Positions 56,018 to 63,887 of a DNA stretch of 64,000 nt are shown piece by piece. The stretch is taken from the NCBI RefSeq assembly GCF_900090315.1, contig NZ_FMHZ01000002.1, positions 1,776,501-1,840,500 of the forward strand, written 5' to 3'. This DNA comes from Micromonospora citrea (GTDB taxonomy: Bacteria > Actinomycetota > Actinomycetes > Mycobacteriales > Micromonosporaceae). The translations under genes were made by a program, and so were the position numbers. Within the stretch, counting starts at the first letter, position 1. Each line of letters starts with the position of its first letter. Under the pieces are notes generated by a model that was not told where the DNA came from, searched no databases, and saw only the letters and a list, made by a program, of their open reading frames with translations.

Positions 56018-57160
56018 CTACAGGCCGAGGCCGCGGCCGATGATCTCCTTCATGATCTCGGTGGTGCCGCCGTAGATCGTCTGCACCCGCCCGTCCAGCC
56101 AGGCCTTCGCCACCGGGTACTCCAGCATGTAGCCGTAGCCGCCGTGCAGTTGCACGCAGCGGTCGGCGACCCGGTTCTGCAGCTCGGTGGTCCACCACTT
56201 CGCCTTGGCGGCGTCGGTGACCGAGAGCCGGCCGGCGTTGTACTCGGCGACGCAGTGGTTGACGAAGGTGCGCGCGATGGTGATCTCGGTGTCCAGCTCG
56301 GCCAGGAGGAAGCGGTTGTGCTGGAACGCCCCGATCGGCCGCCCGAACGCCTCCCGGGTGCGGGCGTGGTCGAGGGTGAGCGTGAGCAGCCGCTCGCAGG
56401 CGGCCACCGCGGCGACCGCGATGCTGAGCCGCTCCCTCGGCAGGTTGGCCATCAGGTGGTAGAAGCCCTGGTTCTCGGTGCCGACGAGGTTCTCCGCCGG
56501 CACCCGGCAGTCGGAGAAGAACAGCTCCGCGGTGTCGTTGGCCTTCAGGCCGACCTTGGCCAGCCGCCGGCCCCGGGAGAAGCCGGGCGTACCGGCCTCC
56601 ACCGCCACCAGGCTCACCCCGTGCGCACCCCGGTCCGGCGCGGTACGGACGACCACGACCACCAGGTCGGCCAGCTCCCCGTTGGTGATGAAGGTCTTCT
56701 GGCCGTTGAGCACCCAGCTGTCGCCGTCGCGGACCGCGCTCGTACGGATGCCGGCGAGGTCGGAGCCGGCGCCGGGCTCGCTCATCGCGATCGCTGTGAC
56801 CAGGTCGCCGGCGCAGAACCCGGGCAGCCAGCGCTCGCGCTGCTCCTGGGTGGTCAGCTCGGTCAGGTACGGCGCCACCACGTCGTTGTGCAGGCCGAAG
56901 CCGAGCCCGGTGCAGCCGGCGGCGACGATCTCCTCGTCCAGCACCGCGTTGAACCGGAAGTCCCGCTGCCCGCCGCCGCCGTGCTCCGGGTCGACGTCCA
57001 TGCCCAGCAGGCCGGCCGCCCCGGCCCGGCGCCACACCTCGCGGTCGACGATCCCGTCGGCCTCCCAGCGCTCGTGGTGGGGCACGGCCTCCCGGTTCAG
57101 GAACTCGCGGCACAGCGCGCGGAAGTCCTCGTGGTCGCGCTCGTAGAGATGCTGCTCCAT
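56018..57160 (-). CDS. acyl-CoA dehydrogenase
   Basis: The 380-residue protein has the acyl-CoA dehydrogenase fold: IAMSEPGAGSDLAGIRTSAV and NGQKTFITNGELADLVVVVV in the middle domain, and the C-terminal signature RCVQLHGGYGYMLEYPVAKA with the catalytic-region YGGTTEIMKEIIGR. It oxidises acyl-CoA using FAD. The catalytic Glu in TEIM is present, of the class found in short/branched and long-chain enzymes. The substrate is unknown. ATG at 57160 omits eight non-conserved upstream codons. Confidence 0.94.
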   Translation of the reverse strand: MEQHLYERDHEDFRALCREFLNREAVPHHERWEADGIVDREVWRRAGAAGLLGMDVDPEHGGGGQRDFRFNAVLDEEIVAAGCTGLGFGLHNDVVAPYLTELTTQEQRERWLPGFCAGDLVTAIAMSEPGAGSDLAGIRTSAVRDGDSWVLNGQKTFITNGELADLVVVVVRTAPDRGAHGVSLVAVEAGTPGFSRGRRLAKVGLKANDTAELFFSDCRVPAENLVGTENQGFYHLMANLPRERLSIAVAAVAACERLLTLTLDHARTREAFGRPIGAFQHNRFLLAELDTEITIARTFVNHCVAEYNAGRLSVTDAAKAKWWTTELQNRVADRCVQLHGGYGYMLEYPVAKAWLDGRVQTIYGGTTEIMKEIIGRGLGL

Positions 57161-57201
57161 GGCGGCCAGTGTGGCACCGCCCACCCGCCCTGCCCAGGGC
57201 C

Positions 57202-57235
57202 CGTCGGGCAGCCTCGCCCCGGGCTGCCCGACGGC
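57202..57235 (-). terminator. hairpin terminator after the GNAT gene
   Basis: A 13-bp perfect stem, CCGTCGGGCAGCC with GGCTGCCCGACGG, closes an 8-base loop between the GNAT gene and the acyl-CoA dehydrogenase gene on the same strand. It would isolate the two transcripts. Confidence 0.7.
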
Positions 57236-57260
57236 TCCCCGCCAGGGCCGACAGCTCAGA

Positions 57261-57380
57261 CGCCCGTGCCGACAGCTCAGGCCCGGAGCCGACAGCTCAG
57301 GCCCGGAGCCGACAGCTCAGGCCCGGAGCCGACAGCTCAGGCCCGGAGCCGACAGCTCAGGCCCGGAGCCGGCAGCTCAG
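57261..57380. repeat. six 20-base tandem repeats
   Basis: The unit is GGCCCGGAGCCGACAGCTCA. Four copies (57281-57360) are identical, one before and one after are degenerate. There are no unique spacers, so it is not a CRISPR array. It lies just downstream of the GNAT gene, between its stop and a terminator hairpin. Confidence 0.95.
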
Positions 57381-57411
57381 GCCGGCGACTCGGCCCCCGG
57401 GGCCGGCGGGC

Positions 57412-58155
57412 TCAACTCCACCAGGCGGCGTCGGTGATCGGGAGGAAGCCGAGGGACTCGTAGAGCGGCCGACCGGCCCGGGCCGCGGTCAGCGTGACCG
57501 GCAGGCCGGCCAGGTGCGCGAGCGCGCCGTGCAGCAGGGCCCGCCCCACGCCGCGCGAGCGGTGCTCGGGCAGGGTCGTCATCCAGTAGATCCCGCCGAC
57601 GCCCCCGCCGGTCACGGTCAGGCAGGCGCCGGCCGGTGCGTCGCCGGCGCGGGCGAGGAGGAAGCGTACGCCCGGCCGGTCCAGCAGGCTGACGGGGAAC
57701 GCCTCGCCGGGCCGGCGCGGTTGCAGCGCGCCCAGCGGGAAGCCGCGGACCACCACGTCCTCGACGGCCGCGAGCTGCTCGGCGGTCGTGACGGCGGTGA
57801 CCGTCGCAGGCGGCGCGGGGGCCGGGACGGGACGGCGGATCATGACCGGCAGCGGGCGGGGGGTCAGCCCGGCCCACGTCAGGTCCACGGTGCCGAACGG
57901 GTCCTCCACGGTCAGCCGGCCCGGCAGCCGTCGACGGACCAGCCCGGCCAGCGCGGCCAGCTCGTCCGGCCCGGGATCGGGGCCGAGCATGAGGACCCGC
58001 AGGCCGGTGCGCGCGCTGCCGTCGACGACGAGGTGGCCGGGACGGCGGATCACGTCGTGGCCGCGGGCCTCGCCCAGCGCGGTCCAGAGCGCCGCCGCGT
58101 TGCGGGTCGCCAGGTGGAGATCGGAGGTCGCCAGGTGCAGGTCGGAAGCGGTCAT
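57412..58155 (-). CDS. GNAT-family N-acetyltransferase
   Basis: The 247-residue protein has an N-terminal half without known domain and a GNAT domain in the second half (TTLPEHRSRGVGRALLHGALAHLAG acetyl-CoA loop, ending PLYESLGFLPITDAAWW). The first 15 residues contain a duplicated SDLHLAT motif, reflecting a 21-base duplication. The acceptor is unknown. It is the third gene of an operon with udgX, nine bases after the small gene before it. Confidence 0.85.
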   Translation of the reverse strand: MTASDLHLATSDLHLATRNAAALWTALGEARGHDVIRRPGHLVVDGSARTGLRVLMLGPDPGPDELAALAGLVRRRLPGRLTVEDPFGTVDLTWAGLTPRPLPVMIRRPVPAPAPPATVTAVTTAEQLAAVEDVVVRGFPLGALQPRRPGEAFPVSLLDRPGVRFLLARAGDAPAGACLTVTGGGVGGIYWMTTLPEHRSRGVGRALLHGALAHLAGLPVTLTAARAGRPLYESLGFLPITDAAWWS

Positions 58156-58164
58156 GCGGCCACG

Positions 58165-58353
58165 CTAGGCATCGCCCTTGGCCCGCCTGAAGGTCCGATT
58201 CCCGTCGCCGGGAGCGGGCCACTCGACGCAGCCGCCACACCGTGGCGGAATCCGGTCGCCGCGCGTCGCGTGGTACGCCCACGAGGCCCACCGGTACCGG
58301 ACGCCGTCGCACGGCGGGCGGATCGTCGCCGAGGCCGGCCACGGCAGGATCAC
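58165..58353 (-). CDS. small protein coupled to udgX
   Basis: The 62-residue product has a Trp/Tyr-rich centre (GVRYRWASWAYHATRGDR) and a CGGC motif in RCGGCVEWPAPGDG. The GTG overlaps the udgX stop as GTGA, and a GNAT gene starts nine bases beyond its stop, which supports it being a real gene. Function is unknown; a role with UdgX is only an inference from coupling. Confidence 0.6.
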   Translation of the reverse strand: MILPWPASATIRPPCDGVRYRWASWAYHATRGDRIPPRCGGCVEWPAPGDGNRTFRRAKGDA

Positions 58354-59075
58354 GACCGGCGGCCGGCGGCCCCACCGTCGAGGGCGCGGGCGGCCACGGT
58401 GAGGTCGGCGACCAGCCCTTCGTACGCCTGGTCCTGGTTGTCGGCGCGGAGCACGGCGGACGGGTGGATGGTGGCCAGCAGACGGGCCGGCGGCGCGTCG
58501 GCCACGGTGCCCTTCGCGTCCACCGGCACCCGCCGGAAGTCCTCCGGATGCTGGGCCGACGCCGGCCAGGGCAGCAACTCGCCGCGCTGCCGGGTGACCC
58601 GGAACGCCGGCCCGAGCAGCGCCTTGGCCGCCGTCGCGCCGAGCGCCACCACGACCTCGGGGCGCAACTGGGCGAACTCGGCCACCAGCCAGGGCCGGCA
58701 GGCGGTCACGTGCACCCGGTCCGGGGTCTGGTGGATGCGCCGCCTGCCGCGCAGCTCGAACCTGAAGTGCTTGACGGCGTTCGTCAGGTAGATGTGTCGC
58801 GGGTCGAGCCCGGCGTCGTCGACCGCCCTGCGCAGCAGCCGGCCGGCGGGGCCGACGAACGGCAGGCCCTTCTGGTCCTCCATGTCGCCGGGCTGCTCGC
58901 CGACGAAGACCACCCGGGCGTCGGCGTCGCCCCGGCCGAACACGGTCTGCGACGCGTCCCGGTAGAGCTCGCAGCCGCGGCAGCCGCCGGCGGCGGCGCG
59001 CAGGTCGTCGAGGGTGTCGGCCTGCGGCGGGATGAACTGCTGCGCGCCCGGCGCGGTCTCGGTCTGCTCGGCCAT
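58350..59075 (-). CDS. udgX: UdgX-type uracil-DNA glycosylase
   Basis: UdgX is an unusual Fe-S uracil-DNA glycosylase that becomes covalently attached to the abasic site after removing uracil. The 241-residue protein has motif A (VFVGEQPGDMEDQKGLPFVG), iron-sulfur ligands Cys32, Cys35 and Cys126 with His103 in place of the fourth cysteine, and the diagnostic RRRIHQTP loop with the nucleophile His115. The ATG start has no clear ribosome site; TAGAAC seven bases upstream may be a -10 box for a leaderless mRNA. Confidence 0.92.
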   Translation of the reverse strand: MAEQTETAPGAQQFIPPQADTLDDLRAAAGGCRGCELYRDASQTVFGRGDADARVVFVGEQPGDMEDQKGLPFVGPAGRLLRRAVDDAGLDPRHIYLTNAVKHFRFELRGRRRIHQTPDRVHVTACRPWLVAEFAQLRPEVVVALGATAAKALLGPAFRVTRQRGELLPWPASAQHPEDFRRVPVDAKGTVADAPPARLLATIHPSAVLRADNQDQAYEGLVADLTVAARALDGGAAGRRS

Positions 59076-59226
59076 GGCGACTGTTCTACCCCGTCCGCCG
59101 CCGGGCACGCGCGGGGACCCGCCGCGACGCCCCGCCCCGGGGCACACCGAGGGCCGGCAACCGCCGGCGATCGACGGCCCGCCGCCCCGGGGGCCAGTTC
59201 CACCAGGCCGGTGCGGGCCAGCGGCC

Positions 59227-60567
59227 TCACGCAGTGAAGCCGCCCGGCGGGCCGGGCCGGACCGCCCGGGCCACCGCCTCGGCCAGCGCCGGGATCTCCG
59301 CCGCGTCGAGCGGGCTGACGGTGATCCGCAGCCCGGGCGGGCCGGCGATCCGGTAGAGCGCGCCGGGGGCGACCGCCCAGCCGGCGTCGCGCAGCGCGGT
59401 CAGCGCGCTGGTCTCGTCGGCCACCGGCAGCCAGACGTTGATGCCGCTGCGCCCGTGGGCGGCGAGGCCGTGGCCGGCGAGCGCGTCGAGCAGGGCCGCG
59501 CGCCGCAGCTCGTAGCTGGTGGCCGCGTCGTCCACCAGCCGGGCCGCGGCGGGGTCGCGCCACAACGACAGGACAAGCCGTTGCAGCACCGTGGAGACCC
59601 AGCCGGCGCCGACCCGGGCGCGGCCCGCCACCCGGGCCACCGTGGTCTCGTCCCCGACCAGCACGGCAAGCCGCAGGTCGGGCCCGAGGGGCTTGCTCAC
59701 CGAGCGGACGAAGGCCCACGCCGGGGTCGCTCCGGCGAGCGGATGCAGCGGTACGCGGGCCAGCTCGGCGGCGTGGTCGTCCTCGATCAGCAGCAGATCG
59801 GACCGGCCGGCGAGCAGTACGCGCAGCTCCTCGGCCCGGCCGGCGGAGACGGCCGCCCCGGTGGGGTTCTGCGCCCGGCTGGTCACGATCAGCGCCCGCG
59901 CGCCGGCGGCGAGGGCGGCCCCGACCCCGCCGACGAGGGGGCCGTCGTCGTCGACCGGCACGCCGATCGGCCGCAGCCCCAGTGCGGCGACCAGGTCGAG
60001 CAGGTTGGCCCAGCCCGGATCCTCGACCGCGACCGCGTCGCCGGGGCGCAGGTGCGCGCCGAGCAGGCGCTCGATGCCGTCCAGCGCGCCGCCGGTGAGG
60101 GTGAGTTCCGCCGCCGGCACGCCGTCGGCGGCCAGCCGCTCGCGGGCGGCCTCGGCCAGCTCGGGCAGCACCCCGGCGGCGGAGTAGCCGACGGGCGGGC
60201 CGGCGTCGGCGGCGAGGCCCGCCAGATGCGCGCCCAGCGGCGGCAACAGCCGCGCGTCCGGCTCGCCCAGGGAGAGGTCGCGCAGGCCGGGGGCGGGCGG
60301 CGGGCGCAGCGCGGAGCGGCGGGCCGCCACCGGCGGGCGGGGCCGGACCCGGGTGCCGTGCCGGCCGGCGGTCACCACCAGGCCCCGCTGGCGCAGCTCC
60401 TGATAGGCCCGGGCGACGGTGGCCGGGCTGACCGTGAGCTGGGCGGCGAGCGCGCGCACCGCCGGCAGGGCGGCGCCGGGTGGCAGGGCGGCGGAACGGA
60501 TGCCCGACTCGATGCTGGCCGAAATCTCGACGGCCGTCGTGCCGGTGACCTGATAGCGTTCTGACAC
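59227..60567 (-). CDS. MocR/PdxR-type regulator (GntR helix-turn-helix with aminotransferase domain)
   Basis: The 446-residue protein has a GntR winged helix (VRALAAQLTVSPATVARAYQ) and a fold-type I aminotransferase domain; the PLP lysine is probably in VRSVSKPLGPDLRLAVLVGD. MocR proteins sense PLP or related amino acids. It diverges from a PPOX-GNAT fusion with overlapping promoters, suggesting that operon is its target. It starts at a GTG, nine bases from a minus-strand TACAAT box, so it may be leaderless. Confidence 0.93.
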   Translation of the reverse strand: MSERYQVTGTTAVEISASIESGIRSAALPPGAALPAVRALAAQLTVSPATVARAYQELRQRGLVVTAGRHGTRVRPRPPVAARRSALRPPPAPGLRDLSLGEPDARLLPPLGAHLAGLAADAGPPVGYSAAGVLPELAEAARERLAADGVPAAELTLTGGALDGIERLLGAHLRPGDAVAVEDPGWANLLDLVAALGLRPIGVPVDDDGPLVGGVGAALAAGARALIVTSRAQNPTGAAVSAGRAEELRVLLAGRSDLLLIEDDHAAELARVPLHPLAGATPAWAFVRSVSKPLGPDLRLAVLVGDETTVARVAGRARVGAGWVSTVLQRLVLSLWRDPAAARLVDDAATSYELRRAALLDALAGHGLAAHGRSGINVWLPVADETSALTALRDAGWAVAPGALYRIAGPPGLRITVSPLDAAEIPALAEAVARAVRPGPPGGFTA

Positions 60568-60576
60568 AATTCAGGG

Positions 60577-60591
60577 ATTGTACTAGAACAA
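60577..60591. promoter_or_regulatory. divergent promoter/operator between MocR and PPOX-GNAT genes
   Basis: TTGTACTAGAACAA (60578-60591) is a near-palindrome centred on CTAG. It overlaps a minus-strand -10 box (TACAAT) for the regulator and a TAGAAC-like element for the plus strand. Only 34 bases separate the two start codons, so one bound protein could control both genes. Confidence 0.6.
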
Positions 60592-60601
60592 AGGCGGGAG
60601 C

Positions 60602-61846
60602 ATGTACGCACGCACCGAACGGACCACCGCCAGCCGCTCCCGGGACCGGATGAGCTACGACGCCGACGCCGCGCACGCGGTCCTCGACGAGGCGTACGAC
60701 TGCGCGCTCGGGTTCACCGTCGACGGCGAGCCCCGGGTGCTGCCCACCCTGCACGTGCGCGTCGACGACACCCTCTACCTGCACGGCTCCACCGGGAGCC
60801 GGCCGCTGCTCGCCGCCCGGGGCGAGGGGCTGCCGGTCTGCGTCGCGGTGACGCTGCTCGACGGCCTCGTCTACGGCCGCTCGCAGTTCCACCACAGCGC
60901 CAACTACCGGTCGGTGGTCGCGCACGGCACCGCGCGCCTCGTCACCGACGAGCAGGAGAAGGCGCGGGTGCTCACCGCCCTGGTGGAGAAGGTCGGCGCC
61001 GGACGCAGCGGCGACAGCCGGCCGCCGAGCCGCAGGGAGCTGGCCGAGACCGCCGTGCTGGCCCTGCCGCTGCGCGAGGTCTCCGTCCGCGCCCGCACCG
61101 GCGGCGTACGCGACGAGGAGGCCGACCTCGCCCTGCCGCACTGGGCCGGGGTGGTGCCGCTGCGACTCACCCGAGGGCTGCCCGAGCCGGACGCCGGGGT
61201 GACCGCGCCGGTGCCGGCGTACCTGCGGTCGGCCCGCCCGCCGTGGCTCGACCCGGCGGCGCTGCGCGGTGAGCACGTGGTGCTGGAGCCGCTCGACCTC
61301 GCGCACGCCGACGAGTTGCACTCGGCGACCGCCGACCCGGAGGTCTGGCGGCACCTGGGCAACGCCATGCCGGTCGACCCCGCCGGCACCGCCGAGGTGG
61401 TCGCCGCCGCCCTGGCCGCCCATCGGCGCGGCGAGCGGGTGCCCTGGGTGCAGCGCTGCGCCGTCACCGGCGCCGTCGTCGGCACCACCTCCTACTACGA
61501 GGTGGACCCGGAACGCCGGTCGGTGGCGATCGGCTACACGTTCCTCGGCCGGCCCTGGTGGCGCACCGGGATCAACACCGAGGCGAAGCTGCTGCTGCTC
61601 ACGCGGGCCTTCGACGAGCTGGGGGCGGTGCGGGTGGTGTGGCACACCGACATCCGCAACGAGCGCTCGCAGCGGGCCATCGAGCGCCTCGGCGCGACCC
61701 GCGAGGGCGTGCTGCGGATGCACAGGCGGCGCCCGGACGGCTCGTGGCGGGACACCGTGCAGTATTCGATGACCGTCGACGAGTGGCCGAACGCACAGGT
61801 CGCGCTGCGGGAAAGGCTTCGCCGGACGGCACCGGCGACCCGATGA
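60602..61846 (+). CDS. fusion of pyridoxamine 5'-phosphate oxidase-like flavin domain and GNAT acetyltransferase
   Basis: Residues 1-210 form an FMN-binding split barrel of the PPOX-like family (VLPTLHVRVDDTLYLHGSTG, YGRSQFHHSANYRSVVAHGT). Residues 220-400 are a GNAT domain related to RimJ-type enzymes (WWRTGINTEAKLLLLTRAFD, NERSQRAIERLGATREGVLR). GGGAG lies just before the ATG. Substrates are unknown. The divergent MocR regulator and the following LysE exporter suggest modification and export of an amine or amino acid. Confidence 0.9.
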   Translation: MYARTERTTASRSRDRMSYDADAAHAVLDEAYDCALGFTVDGEPRVLPTLHVRVDDTLYLHGSTGSRPLLAARGEGLPVCVAVTLLDGLVYGRSQFHHSANYRSVVAHGTARLVTDEQEKARVLTALVEKVGAGRSGDSRPPSRRELAETAVLALPLREVSVRARTGGVRDEEADLALPHWAGVVPLRLTRGLPEPDAGVTAPVPAYLRSARPPWLDPAALRGEHVVLEPLDLAHADELHSATADPEVWRHLGNAMPVDPAGTAEVVAAALAAHRRGERVPWVQRCAVTGAVVGTTSYYEVDPERRSVAIGYTFLGRPWWRTGINTEAKLLLLTRAFDELGAVRVVWHTDIRNERSQRAIERLGATREGVLRMHRRRPDGSWRDTVQYSMTVDEWPNAQVALRERLRRTAPATR

Positions 61847-62511
61847 TGGCGGGCGTGCTGGGAATCACCGACATCTGGACGTACGTGCTGGGCACCGTGG
61901 CGATCATCCTGCTGCCGGGGCCCAACTCCCTCTTCGTGCTCTCCACCGCCGCGCAACGGGGCGTCGCCGCCGGTTACCGGGCCGCCGGTGGGGTCTTCGT
62001 CGGCGACGGGGTGCTGATGTTCCTCTCCGCCGCCGGGGTGGCGTCGCTGCTCAAGGCGTACCCGCCGCTCTTCCTGGTGATCAAGTACGCCGGCGCCGCG
62101 TACCTCGGCTATGTGGGCCTGACGATGCTGCGCGGGGCCTGGCGGCGCTGGCGCGACCGCAACGACCCGACCACGCCGCGGCTGATCGACGCCGCGGAGC
62201 CGGCGGCGATGCGCAGCCCGTTCCGCAAGGCGCTGGTGATCAGCCTGCTCAACCCGAAGGCGATCCTCTTCTTCGTCTCGTTCTTCATCCAGTTCGTCGA
62301 CCCGGGCTACGCGTGGCCGGCGCTGTCGTTCCTGCTGCTCGGGCTGATCGCCCAGGTCACCAGCGCGCTCTACCTGACCGCGCTGATCTTCGCCGGTACG
62401 TTCCTGGCGGCGCAGTTCCGTCGGCGTCGCCGCCTCGCCGCCGGCGCCACCACCGGCGTCGCCGCCCTCTTCCTCGGCTTCAGCCTCAAGCTCGCCACCG
62501 CCACAGTCTGA
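61843..62511 (+). CDS. LysE-family amino acid exporter
   Basis: The 222-residue membrane protein has the LysE/RhtB pattern: LPGPNSLFVLSTAAQRGVAA near residue 24, GAAYLGYVGLTMLRGAW, and SLLNPKAILFFVSFFIQFVD in the second half, with about six hydrophobic segments. Such proteins export amino acids by proton antiport. It overlaps the PPOX-GNAT gene by ATGA and is therefore in its operon. Confidence 0.93.
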   Translation: MMAGVLGITDIWTYVLGTVAIILLPGPNSLFVLSTAAQRGVAAGYRAAGGVFVGDGVLMFLSAAGVASLLKAYPPLFLVIKYAGAAYLGYVGLTMLRGAWRRWRDRNDPTTPRLIDAAEPAAMRSPFRKALVISLLNPKAILFFVSFFIQFVDPGYAWPALSFLLLGLIAQVTSALYLTALIFAGTFLAAQFRRRRRLAAGATTGVAALFLGFSLKLATATV

Positions 62512-62573
62512 CCCAAACCCTCCCCCTCCCCCCTTCCCCCACCCGCCCCGTCCCGCCCGTCCCGCTCGGCTCC

Positions 62574-62644
62574 GCGATCTTGCAGCTTCTGCCCCCGTTA
62601 TGGGGTGAAAGCCCGAAATGCCGGGGCAGAAGGTGCAAGATCGC
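62574..62644. repeat. intergenic inverted repeat, family 1, copy e
   Basis: Arms GCGATCTTGCAGCTTCTGCC and GGCAGAAGGTGCAAGATCGC pair with one mismatch. The loop contains ATGGGGTGAAAGCC-type sequence. It sits between the convergent LysE and Spo0M-like genes. The rest of 62512-62697 is pyrimidine- or purine-rich simple sequence. Confidence 0.88.
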
Positions 62645-62697
62645 CGTGAAGGTGGGGTGAGGGCGGGTGGGGAGGGGCGGTGCGGGGCGGGTGGGGG

Positions 62698-63624
62698 TCA
62701 GGTGCCGTCGCCGCCGCCGGAGCCGCCGATGCCGGCTCCGCCGGCGGTGCCGCCGAGCCCGAAGCCGGGGCGGACGGGCTGGTCGGGCGGGCGGCTGACG
62801 TGCGCCGACTCGGAGATGGTGGCGGACCAGTCGGCGTGCGCGGCGGCCGTCGCGTGCCGGTTGATGGCCTCGCGCAGCCAGCCGTCCACCGTCGCCACCC
62901 AGTCCCGCTTCTCCGCGTCCACGTGCCAGATCCGGAAGCGGCTGATGCTCTGGTGGGTGATCCCGGCCAGGGCCAGGCGGCGATCCGCCCAGAAGATGAC
63001 CTCCAGCCCCGCCGGGTTGGCGACGAAGACGACCTCCAACTCGGTGATCGGCCCGGCGTAGAGCGGCGCCACCCAGAATCCGAGCCGCTGGTGCAGGGGC
63101 AGGGTCTGCTCCACCCCCGGCAGCCGGGCGTCGACCAACCCGGCCTGGCGCATGCTGAAGCCCAGCGTGTCCAGGGCGGCCAGGACGTGGGCCTGGGTGG
63201 GCAGCGGGTGCACGAAGACCGGCACCATCGCGCCCTGGTCGAGCTGCGGTTCGATTGCCACCTCGGTACGCAGCCCCATCCGCAGGCTGAGCAGGGGCAC
63301 CCCGCCGAAGACGGTCACCGGGGTCTCCCACGGCAACGGGAACTCGAACGGGATCGAGCGGCCGCGCCCCGCCCGCAGCACGAAGCCGTCGGCGACGGTG
63401 GCCTGGTGGAACTGCACCAGGCGGCGGGGCGCCTCCGGGTCGTCCGGCTCGGCCGTGGTGACCAGGCCGAGTCGCACGTGCAGCACCGGCACGTCGGCCG
63501 AGCCGGCGACGACCGTGACCCGGCCGGGCAACCGCAGCCCGGGGCGGGTGCTGGGATTGGCCAGGGCGGTCCGGACGGACAGCCCGGTCCACCCGGACTC
63601 CGGTGACACCCCGGTCAGCCGCAC
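62698..63624 (-). CDS. second, divergent Spo0M-like protein
   Basis: The 308-residue protein is related to the Spo0M-like protein at 9694: FVLRAGRGRSIPFEFPLPWE matches its IPFRFAVPWETP block, and VFVHPLPTQAHVLAALDTLG matches VHPLPSQQKILEAFLRLG. It lacks the canonical MFKRL start and has a Gly-rich C-terminal tail of about 35 residues. The GTG at 63624 has GGGAGA close upstream; the longer ORF includes the tandem repeats and is unlikely. Role unknown. Confidence 0.8.
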   Translation of the reverse strand: MRLTGVSPESGWTGLSVRTALANPSTRPGLRLPGRVTVVAGSADVPVLHVRLGLVTTAEPDDPEAPRRLVQFHQATVADGFVLRAGRGRSIPFEFPLPWETPVTVFGGVPLLSLRMGLRTEVAIEPQLDQGAMVPVFVHPLPTQAHVLAALDTLGFSMRQAGLVDARLPGVEQTLPLHQRLGFWVAPLYAGPITELEVVFVANPAGLEVIFWADRRLALAGITHQSISRFRIWHVDAEKRDWVATVDGWLREAINRHATAAAHADWSATISESAHVSRPPDQPVRPGFGLGGTAGGAGIGGSGGGDGT

Positions 63625-63675
63625 CCGCTCTCCCCCGTCGTCTCCGCCCCGCCCGGACCAGCACGGGACGAGGTC

Positions 63676-63735
63676 CGCGCGGACCCGCCGTGGCCGACTC
63701 CGCGCGGACCCGCCGTGGCCGACTCCGCGCGGACC
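63676..63735. repeat. 25-base tandem repeat
   Basis: CGCGCGGACCCGCCGTGGCC plus GACTC is repeated twice in full and a third time in part, upstream of the Spo0M-like gene. It is within the 63625-63887 gap, which contains no gene. Confidence 0.9.
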
Positions 63736-63840
63736 GCCTTCGACGGGCACCATCCGGCGGCCCCGCGGACCCGTTCCGAGCGGGCTCCGCCCGCGTCCGG
63801 CGTGGCGGATCCGTCCAGGACCAGCCTGGCGGACCGGGCG

Positions 63841-63881
63841 GGCGTCCGTGCGGCACTTCGGCGAAGTACCGCACGGACGCC
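63841..63881 (-). terminator. terminator after the CBS-domain gene
   Basis: A 13-bp stem, GGCGTCCGTGCGG with CCGCACGGACGCC, continues after one mismatch into a further 5 bp (ACTTC/GAAGT) closing a 3-base loop. It starts seven bases after the stop codon of the CBS-domain gene. Confidence 0.85.
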
Positions 63882-63887
63882 GACGGC

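Noticed and set aside
57261..57380. CRISPR-like array
   Set aside because: The 20-base units abut directly with no unique spacers and there are no cas genes, so it is a plain tandem repeat.
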